A stretch of DNA of 64,000 nucleotides from contig NZ_BQID01000018.1 in NCBI RefSeq assembly GCF_021602345.1, positions 1-64,000 on the forward strand. The letters are read 5' to 3'. The position numbers were made by a program, and so were the translations under genes. The stretch comes from Pseudomonas pharyngis (GTDB lineage: Bacteria > Pseudomonadota > Gammaproteobacteria > Pseudomonadales > Pseudomonadaceae). This document shows positions 1 through 9,217 of this stretch, piece by piece (within the stretch, counting starts at the first letter, position 1; every line of letters begins with the position of its first letter). The notes below the pieces were generated by a model. That model saw only the letters and a list, made by a program, of their open reading frames with translations, made no database searches and was not told the origin of the DNA.

Positions 1-1560
1 TACTACGTCGACAACGTCGGCGACGTGGTCATCGAAACCGATGCCTCGCTGACCGCGCTCGACCGCGTGTTCGCCTCCATCGACTACACCCTCGGCGCCA
101 ACGTCGAGAACCTGATCCTGATCGGCAGCGCCGTCAACGGCACCGGCAATGAGCGGGATAACCGCATCACCGGCAACGCCTTGGCCAACACCCTCAATGG
201 CGGCGCAGGTGCCGACACCATGATCGGCGGTGATGGCGTCGACACCTACTACGTCGACGACGTCGGCGATGTAGTGATCGAAACCGATGCCTCGCTGACC
301 GCACTCGACCGCGTGTTCGCGTCCATCGACTACACCCTCGGCGCCAACGTCGAAAACCTGATCCTGACCGGCACGGCCAATCTCAACGGCACCGGCAGCG
401 CGGTCAGCAACCGCATCACCGGCAACGACGGCAATAACATTCTTGACGGCGGCCTGGGTGCCGACACGCTGATCGGTGGTCTGGGCAATGACACCTATAT
501 CGTCGACAACGTCGGCGACACCGTCACCGAAACCAGCACCCTGGCGAACGAGATCGACACCGTACGTGCATCGGTTGACTGGACACTCGGCGCCAACCTG
601 GAAAACCTCGTGCTCACCGGCAACGCCGTCAACGGCACCGGTAACGCGCTGAACAACACGTTGACCGGCAACGCAGCGGCCAACACCCTCGATGGCGGCC
701 TCGGCGCCGACACCATGATCGGCGGCGACGGTGTCGACACCTACTACGTCGACAACGTCGGCGACGTGGTCATCGAAACCGATGCCTCGCTGACCGCGCT
801 CGACCGCGTGTTCGCCTCCATCGACTACACCCTCGGCGCCAACGTCGAGAACCTGATCCTGATCGGCAATGGCAACCTCAACGGCACCGGCAACGCGGTC
901 AGCAACCGTATGACCGGTAACGCCGGTGACAACATTCTCGACGGCGGCGCCGGCATCGACACGCTGATTGGCGGCTTGGGCAACGACACTTATGTCGTCG
1001 ACAACGCTGGCGACATCATCACCGAGACCAGCACCCTGGCGAACGAAATCGACACCGTCCGCGCGTCGGTTGACTGGAGACTGGGCGCCAACCTGGAAAA
1101 TCTGGCGCTGACCGGCAACGCCATCAACGGCACCGGCAACAGCCTGAACAACGTGCTCACCGGCAACGCCATGAACAACACCCTCAGCGGCGGCGCCGGT
1201 GACGACACCCTCGACGGCGGCCTCGGCGCCGACACCATGATAGGTGGCGACGGCGTTGATACCTACTACGTCGACAACGTCGGTGATGTGGTGACCGAAA
1301 CCGACGCCTCGCTGGCCGCACTCGACCGCGTGTTCGCGAGCATCGACTACACCCTCGGCGCCAACGTCGAAAACCTGATCCTGATCGGCAGCACCAACCT
1401 CAACGGCACCGGCAACGCGGTCAACAACCGTATCACCGGCAACATCGGCAACAACATTCTCGACGGCGGCATGGGAGCCGACACCATGATCGGTGGCGCC
1501 GGCAACGACACCTACGTTGTGGATAACATCAACGATGTCGTGATCGAGCAGATCGGCGAA
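1..1560 (+). repeat. Near-identical tandem coding repeats inside the RTX gene
   Basis: Two module types alternate. Bases 1-127 are identical to bases 742-868 (offset 741, in frame), and diverged copies of the same module start near 242 and 1263. The other module type (VDNVGDTVTETSTLANEIDTV) occurs near 500 and 1003. The similarity at DNA level implies recent duplication or gene conversion and makes the locus prone to copy-number change and to assembly collapse. Confidence 0.85.
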
Positions 1561-2598
1561 GGGCATGATCTGGTCAGAACCAGTATCAGCTACACCCTCG
1601 GCGCCAATGTTGAAGACTTGACGATGTTTGGCGACACATGGGGTGCACTCACCGGCAATGCGCTGGACAACACCATCACAGGCAACTCCGCCACCAACTA
1701 CATCGATGGCGGGCTAGGCGCAGACATCATGATTGGTGGAGCCGGGCATGACGTCTACAACGTGGATAACATCAACGACGTTATCGTTGAACTCGCGGAT
1801 GAGGGGATTGATACCGTCAACACCAGCATCGACTACACACTGGCGGACAACGTCGAAGATGGTCAGATGATTGGCAGTGCCAACCTGAATCTGACAGGTA
1901 ATGCCATGGAAAACGTCTTGCACGGCAACGATGGCAACAACATCCTGTCGGGCGGTCTCGGCGCTGATCGCATGATTGGCGAGGGCGGCGACGATATCTT
2001 TATTGTGGATAACGTCAATGACCTCATCTTCGAGTTCCAGAATGGCGGTCACGACCTGATCCGCACTTCGGTTGATTACAACCTTTCGGATTACGTCGAG
2101 GACGGCACCCTGCTCGGCAGCGCAAACCTGACAATGTGGGGCAACAACCTCGATAACATTCTGACGGGTAACGCCGGCAACAACGTACTCGGCGGCAATG
2201 GCGGAACCGACAAACTGTTCGGTGGGGAAGGAAACGACACACTGTACGGTGGGTGGGGACATAGCACGTTGACGGGCGGTACCGGGGCTGACACCTTTGC
2301 CATCACTAACATGATCAATCTCGGAAAGGAATTCGGAACAAGCTCCTCGCAGAACGTCATTGCCGATTTCAACGCACTGGAAGGGGACAAAATCGATTTC
2401 TCCAAATTCGACATTGACCCGATGACCCTCGGCTATCAACACTTGACGTTCATTGGCTCCAGTGAATTCACCGGGCTGGGGCAACTGCGTTTTGCAGATA
2501 ACGTCCTGTCGGGCAACCTGAGCGCAGACGCTGGGGGGCACTTCGAAGTGCAAGTGGTGGGCGTCAACTCGCTCAGTGCGAACGACGTCATCGTCTGA
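1..2598 (+). CDS. RTX-like calcium-binding repeat protein, type I secreted (5' end outside window)
   Basis: The frame is open from base 1, so the gene begins upstream; 865 residues are visible. The protein is a run of about nine degenerate modules of roughly 80-85 residues. Each module ends in glycine-aspartate nonapeptides such as GGAGADTMIGGDGVDT, the calcium-binding parallel beta-roll motif, and carries conserved DYTLGANVENL and NRITGN segments. The last ~120 residues have the DTFAI...VIADFNALEGDKIDF pattern seen at the C-terminus of serralysin/RTX proteins exported by ABC-type (type I) systems. The gene is therefore probably a secreted adhesin or extracellular protein; no enzymatic domain lies in the visible part. 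The first five or six modules are almost identical at the DNA level while the last three are divergent. The family is clear, the specific function is not. Confidence 0.85.
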   Translation, partial: YYVDNVGDVVIETDASLTALDRVFASIDYTLGANVENLILIGSAVNGTGNERDNRITGNALANTLNGGAGADTMIGGDGVDTYYVDDVGDVVIETDASLTALDRVFASIDYTLGANVENLILTGTANLNGTGSAVSNRITGNDGNNILDGGLGADTLIGGLGNDTYIVDNVGDTVTETSTLANEIDTVRASVDWTLGANLENLVLTGNAVNGTGNALNNTLTGNAAANTLDGGLGADTMIGGDGVDTYYVDNVGDVVIETDASLTALDRVFASIDYTLGANVENLILIGNGNLNGTGNAVSNRMTGNAGDNILDGGAGIDTLIGGLGNDTYVVDNAGDIITETSTLANEIDTVRASVDWRLGANLENLALTGNAINGTGNSLNNVLTGNAMNNTLSGGAGDDTLDGGLGADTMIGGDGVDTYYVDNVGDVVTETDASLAALDRVFASIDYTLGANVENLILIGSTNLNGTGNAVNNRITGNIGNNILDGGMGADTMIGGAGNDTYVVDNINDVVIEQIGEGHDLVRTSISYTLGANVEDLTMFGDTWGALTGNALDNTITGNSATNYIDGGLGADIMIGGAGHDVYNVDNINDVIVELADEGIDTVNTSIDYTLADNVEDGQMIGSANLNLTGNAMENVLHGNDGNNILSGGLGADRMIGEGGDDIFIVDNVNDLIFEFQNGGHDLIRTSVDYNLSDYVEDGTLLGSANLTMWGNNLDNILTGNAGNNVLGGNGGTDKLFGGEGNDTLYGGWGHSTLTGGTGADTFAITNMINLGKEFGTSSSQNVIADFNALEGDKIDFSKFDIDPMTLGYQHLTFIGSSEFTGLGQLRFADNVLSGNLSADAGGHFEVQVVGVNSLSANDVIV

Positions 2599-2635
2599 TC
2601 CCTTAGCTGCCTGAAACATTCGAAGCTGAAAAATG

Positions 2636-2669
2636 AAAACACCCCGCCATCGCGGGGTGTTTCTTTTGT
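2636..2669. terminator. Bidirectional intrinsic terminator
   Basis: AACACCCCGC-catc-GCGGGGTGTT stem with an upstream A-run and a downstream T-rich tract. It lies between the convergent RTX gene and the LuxR-type regulator gene and can serve both. Confidence 0.85.
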
Positions 2670-2679
2670 CCACTTTTTT

Positions 2680-5412
2680 CTAGGCCAACAGGCCCAGCTC
2701 TTTGGCCCGCGCCACTGCCTGCGTCCGCCGCTCAACCCCCAGCTTGCTGTTGATATGGCTTGCGTGGGTTTTCACGGTGTGCAGCGAAATGAACAATTGC
2801 TCGCTGATTTCCTGATTCGAACAACCCTGGGCAATCAACCGCAGTACGGCCAGTTCGCGACTGCTGAGCTGTTCAGTGACCGTGGACTCAGGCATCTGCC
2901 GGGGCGGCGCTGGCGGTAGATGCTCGAGCAATTGCTGGCCTGCCAGTCCGGGGAACGCCAGCAATTGCCCACGCAACCAGTCCGTGTGCTCCCTGGCCAA
3001 TCCATCGAATGGCTGCAACACCCCGCCGGCCGCCAGCTCCAGCGCCTGGCTCAACGTCTTGCGTGCTTCCGGCTCGCGCCCGCCCGCCAGTAGCAACGCC
3101 ACCTTTTGCGTTAACGCCATCACGCTGAGTAACTGGCGCCCGGTTTGCTCACCGTTTTCGTGCAGCACGTCCAACCGCCCTTCGGCGAGCATCGGCTGGC
3201 CGCGGGTCATGTCGAGCAGCGCTTGTTGCAGCTCAACGTGCAATGGCAGTTGGGGGTGAAACTCCGGCGGCGCAGCGGCGCGCTCGCCGGTGTAGGTCTG
3301 GCCCAACCGCGCAAGCCACGCCTCTGCCAGATCGGTGCGGCCCTGCGCCAGCCACAACTCACATTTGACCAGGGTGATCATCGCCAGGTAGTAGATCGGC
3401 GGCACGTCCCAGATGTGCATCAGGCGTTCGGCTTCGGCGAGTTCGGCGAAGGCCTTGGCGAACTCGCCGCTGCTGCCATCCAGACGCGCGATGACGCAAT
3501 GGCCGATCAATACGCTGATGTCGCGACAGGCCCGTGCCTCGCCGATTCCGGCCAACAAGCGCACGCGTGCGGCCTGAGGCTGCAAGCGCATCGCCAACAG
3601 AAAACCCTCGTACAGGGTCAGCCGTGCACGCACCGCATACAGGCGCTGTGGCGACAGGCCGCGCAACCGCTGCAAGCCCTGATGGACTTCATCGAGTGCG
3701 CGCAGAATTTCACCGCGGGCCTGCAACACCCGCGCACGATCGTAGTGCGCCAACGCTTCGAAGAACGGGTTGCCAACGCGCTGCGCCAACTCCAGCGACT
3801 CTCGGTTAAGGCCGCGGGCGCGCCATAGGTCACCGTCGGCAATGGCCAGATTGGACAAGGTCGATAGACACATCAGCCGCTGGCCATAGCGCTTGGCCGG
3901 CAGACTTTCCAGGGCTTCGCTGCAGTATCTGATCGTCAACTCCCGATGCCCACGCCCGCGAGCGATGATCCCGCTCAGCGCCAGCCATTGCGCGAGCATC
4001 GACTTCTGCGCGGTAGCGGAAGGTGCCGGCAGGAAACGGCTCAAATGGCTGGACAATTCTTCGGCGGCATCGAGCTGACAGGCCAGCCCGAGCGCCCAGC
4101 TGTACAACACGATCAAGCGTGGCGTGCTGATCAGCAGGCTGTCGGGCAAGTCCATTTTCCAGCGCAGCAGCATGCCGACGTTTTGCTCGGCCAGCAGTTG
4201 CTCCTCGGAAAGGTTCTGTACCAGGTTTGCGGCGACGTCGAGATGACCGGCGCGCAACGCCTGTTCAACCGCCTCGTCCAGTAACCCTTGCGCGTTGAAC
4301 CAGCGACAAGCACGCAGATGCAGCGTTGCAGTTGGCACCATCGCCTCAGCAATCGGCCGGCTGCGCAACAAATCAGAGAATAAATGGTGATAGCGATACC
4401 AGTGACCGTGCTCGTCCAGCGGCACCAGAAAGACCTGATGGGCCAACAGGAAACGCAGAATCTCGGCGCTGTCGTGTGCTTCGCGCACGGCGTCGCACAG
4501 TTCGCTGCAAAAACGCTCTTGCGGTGCGGTGTCATAGAGGAACGCCTGCACTTCGGCGGGCAGACAATCGATGACTTCCTCCAGCAGGTATTCGCGAATC
4601 AGCCCTTCCCCGCCGTTCAACGCTTGAGGCAAGGCCGATTCGGTGCCGGCTTCAGAAATCGCCAGCAGCCAGAATCGCAACCCGGCCACCCAGCCTTCGC
4701 TACGCTGGATCAGGTTTTCCAGCGCCTCGCCACGCAGTGAGCTGCTGTGACGATCGAGCAGTGCCAGGGCTTCGTCGTGGGTCAGGCGCAGATCCTGCTC
4801 GTGCAGTTCCAGCAACTGCCGGGACAGGCGCAGACGGGCCAGGTGCCAGTCCGGGCGCTGACGGCTGGTGACCATGACCAGCAGACCATCGGGCAAATGG
4901 TTGAGGAAAAATTGCAGGCAACGATCGAGCACCGGCCCTTGGGCGAGGTGGTAATCGTCGAGTACCAGCAGCAGCGGCGAGGTCGGTAGCAGGTGCAGAG
5001 CCAGCTCATCGAGCAAGCCGTCGAGCCATTCTTCGAAGGCGAACGGCTGGTGACGCTGGCGCATTTTCAACAAACCGAGTGCGCCGCTGCCGAGTTCGGG
5101 AAAGTAGTCCTGCAGGCCCTCGAGCAAGCGTTCGAGGAAGCGTCCCGGGTCACTGTCGCGGGCGCTCAGCCCCAGCCACAAACTTTGCCAGTGCGCCGGC
5201 AGACTCTGACAGAACTCCACCGCCAGCGAGCTCTTGCCGAACCCGGCCGGGGCGCTGACCAGCAACAGACGTCCACCGAGACCGGCTTGCAGGCGCTCGC
5301 AAAGTCGTGGTCGCAATACGTACCCATCAGGCAGCGGAGGACGGAAAAAACGTCCGTCCAGTGCCGCGACGGCAACGCTTGCGGGACCCGGAAGTGGGGA
5401 CAGATCAGTCAT
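2680..5412 (-). CDS. MalT/LAL-type LuxR family transcriptional regulator
   Basis: This is a 910-residue ATP-dependent LuxR-type regulator of the MalT (LAL) class. A P-loop, APAGFGKSS, is at about residues 54-62 and a Walker B-like LLLVLDDYH follows near residue 140. A long helical TPR-like sensor region fills the middle, and a LuxR helix-turn-helix (LSSRELAVLRLIAQG...HTVKTH) occupies the last ~60 residues. In the family, ATP plus an inducer drives multimerisation and activation. The gene is downstream of and co-oriented with the DUF1302-DUF1329 pair but separated from it by a terminator, so it probably has its own promoter at 5413-5535. From P. putida synteny (PP_0767 region, from memory) it is the likely activator of the neighbouring ester/fatty acid genes; the inducer is unknown. 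Confidence 0.85.
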   Translation of the reverse strand: MTDLSPLPGPASVAVAALDGRFFRPPLPDGYVLRPRLCERLQAGLGGRLLLVSAPAGFGKSSLAVEFCQSLPAHWQSLWLGLSARDSDPGRFLERLLEGLQDYFPELGSGALGLLKMRQRHQPFAFEEWLDGLLDELALHLLPTSPLLLVLDDYHLAQGPVLDRCLQFFLNHLPDGLLVMVTSRQRPDWHLARLRLSRQLLELHEQDLRLTHDEALALLDRHSSSLRGEALENLIQRSEGWVAGLRFWLLAISEAGTESALPQALNGGEGLIREYLLEEVIDCLPAEVQAFLYDTAPQERFCSELCDAVREAHDSAEILRFLLAHQVFLVPLDEHGHWYRYHHLFSDLLRSRPIAEAMVPTATLHLRACRWFNAQGLLDEAVEQALRAGHLDVAANLVQNLSEEQLLAEQNVGMLLRWKMDLPDSLLISTPRLIVLYSWALGLACQLDAAEELSSHLSRFLPAPSATAQKSMLAQWLALSGIIARGRGHRELTIRYCSEALESLPAKRYGQRLMCLSTLSNLAIADGDLWRARGLNRESLELAQRVGNPFFEALAHYDRARVLQARGEILRALDEVHQGLQRLRGLSPQRLYAVRARLTLYEGFLLAMRLQPQAARVRLLAGIGEARACRDISVLIGHCVIARLDGSSGEFAKAFAELAEAERLMHIWDVPPIYYLAMITLVKCELWLAQGRTDLAEAWLARLGQTYTGERAAAPPEFHPQLPLHVELQQALLDMTRGQPMLAEGRLDVLHENGEQTGRQLLSVMALTQKVALLLAGGREPEARKTLSQALELAAGGVLQPFDGLAREHTDWLRGQLLAFPGLAGQQLLEHLPPAPPRQMPESTVTEQLSSRELAVLRLIAQGCSNQEISEQLFISLHTVKTHASHINSKLGVERRTQAVARAKELGLLA

Positions 5413-5537
5413 GGCCGGCTCTTGTTCGTATGGCTGTTGGCGGCGTAGCAGATGCCCGCAGACTAGCCTTAAACGGAGCGGTTATGAAGGTCGTTGCTAC
5501 AAATGGCTACAAAAAGCCTACGGAAAAACTGCAAGCA

Positions 5538-5572
5538 AAAAAAACGCCCCGAACCTGTCGGGGCGTTTTCAC
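5538..5572 (-). terminator. Intrinsic terminator of the DUF1302-DUF1329 operon
   Basis: AACGCCCCGA-cagg-TTCGGGGCGTT stem followed on the minus strand by a run of eight T. It lies 28 bp after the DUF1329 stop codon. Confidence 0.85.
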
Positions 5573-5599
5573 GAGGATGCGGCCTCGATTTACAGGCGC

Positions 5600-6964
5600 T
5601 TAGCGAACACCATCCTGACGCAGGGCGGCCGGGGTGAAGTCGCTGGTGGTGGCAGTGAAGCCGAAGTCATACGCCGACTTCTCTTCGTTCTTCATGCCCA
5701 GCGCCAGATAGCGACCGGATTGCAGATCGTAGAGGGTTTCCAGGGTGTACCAAGGCACCTGCACGTTGTAGTAGTCCTGGGAGTGGGCTTCCGCCACGCG
5801 CCACAGTTGGTTGCGACCATCGTAGTGATCGATCACCGCCGCTTGCCAGGTGTCCTCGTCGATGAAAAAGTCACGCTTGGCGTAGATGTGGCGCTGACCT
5901 TCCTTCAGGGTCGCGGTCACGTGCCATACACGACGCAGTTCATAGCGCGCCAGATCCTGGTTGATGTGCCCGGCCTTGATGATGTCGGAGTACTTGAGCT
6001 TCGGATCGTCGAGCTTGTAGCTGTCGGAGGCGATGTACATCTCTTGCTTGCCGACCAGCTTCCAGTCGTAACGGTCCGGCGCACCGTTGAACATGTCCAG
6101 GTTGTCGGAGGTACGCAGGCCGTCCGCCGCGGTACCCGGGCCATCATAGGACACTTGCGGAGCGCGGCGCACACGACGCTGACCGGCATTGTAGACCCAC
6201 GCCGAACGCGGTTCCTTCACCTGGTCGAGGGTCTCGTGCACCAGCAGCACGCCACCGGCCAGACGTGCCGGCGCGGTCACTTTCTGCTTGAAGTAGAACA
6301 GGATATTGCCAGGGTTCGCCGGATCGTAGTCCTTCATCTTGTCGCGGAACACGAACTGGTCCTGGAAGTACACCAGGCTGAACGAGCCGTTCGGTTGCGG
6401 CGTGGCCTGGGTCACCAGACGGGTCACGCTGCCGCCGCGATAGCGGGTGATGTGGTTCCAGATCACTTCCACACCGGTTTTCGGGATCGGGAATGGCACG
6501 GCGGTATCGAAGTTTTCCAGGCCGTTGCCGCCCGACACCAGGGTCGTGGTGGTGGCGTTCTTTTTGATGGCGGCGAACACCGCATCCGGTACGGTGGCAC
6601 CGCGATGGGACGGATAGACCGGCATCTTGAAGGTGTCAGGATAGCGCTGGAACATCGCGTACTGGCCCGGCGCGAGCTTGGCCTTGTACTGATCGACGTT
6701 CTGCTTGGTGATGGTGAACAGCGGTTTCTCACTGGCGTACGGATCGGACAGGAAACCTTTGCTGTCAACGGTGCCGGCATTTTTCGGCATCGGTTTCCAG
6801 GCCGGGATCGAGCCGTCGGCGTTGCCGGCCATTTCGGCGCCCATCGGGGTCAGGCTCTTGCCCAGCTTGTCCGCTTCGGCGGCAGGCACCGCCGCCATGA
6901 CACCGGTCGCCAGCAGCGACAGGCCCAGAACACCGGCGTGGAACAGACTCTTTGTTATTTTCAT
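5600..6964 (-). CDS. DUF1329 domain-containing envelope protein
   Basis: A 454-residue protein with a typical Sec signal peptide (about residues 1-24, ending GVMA). The rest matches the DUF1329 family: a SHRGATVPDAVF-like region near the N-terminus and many Trp/Tyr-rich beta strands resembling outer-membrane lipoprotein-sorting (LolB/LppX-like) folds. The family is usually encoded next to DUF1302, as here, with only 27 bp between the genes, so the two probably act together at the outer membrane. In P. putida these pairs are linked to growth on fatty acid esters or long-chain substrates (recollection, not shown by the sequence). Exact biochemical role unknown. Confidence 0.8.
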   Translation of the reverse strand: MKITKSLFHAGVLGLSLLATGVMAAVPAAEADKLGKSLTPMGAEMAGNADGSIPAWKPMPKNAGTVDSKGFLSDPYASEKPLFTITKQNVDQYKAKLAPGQYAMFQRYPDTFKMPVYPSHRGATVPDAVFAAIKKNATTTTLVSGGNGLENFDTAVPFPIPKTGVEVIWNHITRYRGGSVTRLVTQATPQPNGSFSLVYFQDQFVFRDKMKDYDPANPGNILFYFKQKVTAPARLAGGVLLVHETLDQVKEPRSAWVYNAGQRRVRRAPQVSYDGPGTAADGLRTSDNLDMFNGAPDRYDWKLVGKQEMYIASDSYKLDDPKLKYSDIIKAGHINQDLARYELRRVWHVTATLKEGQRHIYAKRDFFIDEDTWQAAVIDHYDGRNQLWRVAEAHSQDYYNVQVPWYTLETLYDLQSGRYLALGMKNEEKSAYDFGFTATTSDFTPAALRQDGVR

Positions 6965-6991
6965 AAATTCGTTCGTCCTGAAATGCAGTGC

Positions 6992-8881
6992 TTAGAAGTT
7001 CACGCCGAGGCTGAGCGCCACAAAATCGCGGTCATCCACGGTGGTGTACTTGCCGTCGAAGAAGTTGGTGTACGCCAGGCTCGCGGTGTAGGTGTTCTGG
7101 TACTCGGCGTCGACGCCCAGGCTGACGGCCTTGCGACCTTCCTCGAAGTTGCCGCCAGGGCCCGGCGAGTAGCCGCTGACGTCGTGGGACCAGGCCACGT
7201 TCGGCTTGAGGTTCACGCCGGCGAAGACATCGTTGTATTCCCAGATTGCACGGCCGCGGTAGCCCCAGGACATCGACGTGGTGAAACCGTCGTTGTCGCA
7301 ATTGCGGCTGCGGTTGTTCTGCGGCGAACCTGGTCCGGCGCCGTTGATGGTGCCGTTGTTGAGGATGTTGACGCAGGTGTTGGTGGTACCGGTGGCTGGC
7401 AGCTCGCCCGGGCCATAGACCGGATCGCGGCCATAGCGCTTGTCGGATCGGCTTTCGAGGCCGCCCACATAAGTCATGCCCACTTCACCCACGAGGGTCA
7501 GGCGGCTGGCGCCCATGACCTGATCGAAGAAGTGCGTGAAGGTGGTTTGCAGTTGAGTGATTTCCTTGCGCTCGTAGCCATGCAGATCCTGGCCCGGCAC
7601 GCCATTGAGCAGCGATGCGTTGGCGTAAGGGCCACCCAGTGGACGCACACCGGCGAACAGGATGTCGGTGGAGTTCAGTTGCACCGGTGCATTCGGGCGA
7701 TAGCTGATCTCACCGCTCCACGCCGTACCGGTAGGCAAGGTGGTGGAGAAGCTCAGACCGTAGAGGCGGATGTCTTCAGGGTATTCGACGAAGTACTTCG
7801 AATTGCCGGCAACCAACAGAGGCCCGAGCGCCTGAAACGGACCTGGCAATGCAGCTACGCCGTTGTAGACCGATTGCGGCGCGCCTGTGGCACTGAAGAT
7901 CGGCGCACGGCTGTGGTAATTCATGAAGTAGGCACCGAATTCGGTGTCCAGCGGTTCGAACATGTACTTGAGGGACGCGCCCCACTGGCCGCTGTCCCGC
8001 GCATCGCGATCGGCGCCGCGCGGCACCAGCACACCTTCTTCATTGACGTTGACGCCGTTGGCCGCCAATGGCCCCAGGGCAATGGCCGGGATCTGCGAGC
8101 GCTTGTTCAGTACGCGCAGGTTGTCGGTGCAACCGTCGGCAATGATGTCCGGCTGGGAGAAGAATGTGCCGCAGTTGTCGACGACGGTCTGGTCCCACTC
8201 CAGCTGATAGAAGGCTTCGGCCGACAGGTTGTCGGTCAGGCTCTGGGACACGTAGAACATGTTGACCGGGATCAGGCCTTCCTTGATCTCGGCGCCCGGA
8301 CGACGGAACGCGGAAACGTCGATCGGGTTGATCGAGTTGATGCCGCCGCCGATGAAGGTACTTTCACCCCAGCTCACCACCTGTTTGCCCAGACGCACGG
8401 AGCCCGGCTGATCGGCAATCGCGTAGTTGTGGTAGACGAAGGCATCGAGGATCTGACCGCCGGCGGACTTGGCGCCTTCCTTGCGGTTGCTGTCGCTGAT
8501 GTCCTTGAACTCGCGGCTCTCGTCCTTCAGTTCGAAGTCGTACCAGTATTTGCCTCGGACGAATACGCCGGTGTCGCCGTATTTCAGTTCGAGGTCATGA
8601 ATGCCCTTGAAGATCTTCGAGAAGGTTTCGCCGCTCTTGAAGTTGGCATGGCCGTCGTCGGAAGTCTGGGACAGACCGTGACCGCCGTTGTTGACGCCGA
8701 TGAGGTTCTTGTTCGGGCTCTGGGTGGACCAGCTGGCACCGATCGACAGGGAGGAGTCGAACTGGCCTTCGATTTCACCGACGTTGAAACTGACGCCGAA
8801 TGCGGGCCCGGCGAGCGAAGAAGCAAGACTGACGGCCAGAGGCAGCTTTGCCCGGCGCCAGAACTGGTTTACTGAGGTCAT
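6992..8881 (-). CDS. DUF1302 domain-containing outer-membrane protein
   Basis: A 629-residue protein with a signal peptide (about residues 1-29, cleavage near GPAFG) and alternating aromatic/polar strands ending in Phe (SLGVNF), as expected for an outer-membrane beta barrel. The family is DUF1302. It is the first gene of the DUF1302-DUF1329 operon; the start is supported by GGAG 9 bp upstream of the ATG. The likely job is uptake or surface handling of hydrophobic substrates for the neighbouring acyl-CoA ligase, which is an inference from context. Confidence 0.8.
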   Translation of the reverse strand: MTSVNQFWRRAKLPLAVSLASSLAGPAFGVSFNVGEIEGQFDSSLSIGASWSTQSPNKNLIGVNNGGHGLSQTSDDGHANFKSGETFSKIFKGIHDLELKYGDTGVFVRGKYWYDFELKDESREFKDISDSNRKEGAKSAGGQILDAFVYHNYAIADQPGSVRLGKQVVSWGESTFIGGGINSINPIDVSAFRRPGAEIKEGLIPVNMFYVSQSLTDNLSAEAFYQLEWDQTVVDNCGTFFSQPDIIADGCTDNLRVLNKRSQIPAIALGPLAANGVNVNEEGVLVPRGADRDARDSGQWGASLKYMFEPLDTEFGAYFMNYHSRAPIFSATGAPQSVYNGVAALPGPFQALGPLLVAGNSKYFVEYPEDIRLYGLSFSTTLPTGTAWSGEISYRPNAPVQLNSTDILFAGVRPLGGPYANASLLNGVPGQDLHGYERKEITQLQTTFTHFFDQVMGASRLTLVGEVGMTYVGGLESRSDKRYGRDPVYGPGELPATGTTNTCVNILNNGTINGAGPGSPQNNRSRNCDNDGFTTSMSWGYRGRAIWEYNDVFAGVNLKPNVAWSHDVSGYSPGPGGNFEEGRKAVSLGVDAEYQNTYTASLAYTNFFDGKYTTVDDRDFVALSLGVNF

Positions 8882-9217
8882 CGACGCTACTCCATGTGCA
8901 TTATTGTTATGGCAGTGAGTACTTTTAAAAACGCCTGAAGGACCGGGTGCCAGCGGCTTCCCGAAATCGCTTCAATGTTGCATCGCCCCGTTTGTGCGTG
9001 TGCCCCGTTCTTAAAAATCCTTGAGCGGACTATAGCCAGCAGGTGGTACTGCTTGATCCCTCTAAAGTGTGATTTGCAGCTGCCGGCCACTCTGGAACAG
9101 TCCTTTCGCCAGTCCGACACATGTCGGCACGGCAAGGATGGCTGAAAATTCGAATTTCACAAGCCAAGCGCTTGCTTGGTGGGTCTGGCGCGCCGTTTTC
9201 GGCGCGCCAGCGGACGC
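8882..9217. promoter_or_regulatory. Intergenic/leader region upstream of the DUF1302-DUF1329 operon
   Basis: 336 bp without a credible gene. It contains an inverted repeat CCGACA-N2-TGTCGG (9114-9127), a hyphenated palindrome CCAAGC-gctt-GCTTGG (9165-9180) and a 10-bp GC-rich hairpin CTGGCGCGCC/GGCGCGCCAG (9185-9210) just after the acyl-CoA ligase stop. The hairpin lacks a T-run, so it is at best a weak terminator. The palindromes are candidate operators for the minus-strand promoter of the DUF1302 gene. Confidence 0.45.

Noticed and set aside
1-1560. Regular repeats resembling a CRISPR array
   Set aside because: The period is about 80-250 codons, in frame, and encodes calcium-binding RTX modules; there are no short repeat-spacer units.
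5234-8875. A 1213-residue open frame on the plus strand
   Set aside because: It runs antisense to the DUF1329 and DUF1302 genes, has Arg/His/Val-biased shadow composition, no domain and no ribosome binding site. It is a by-product of high GC and biased third positions.
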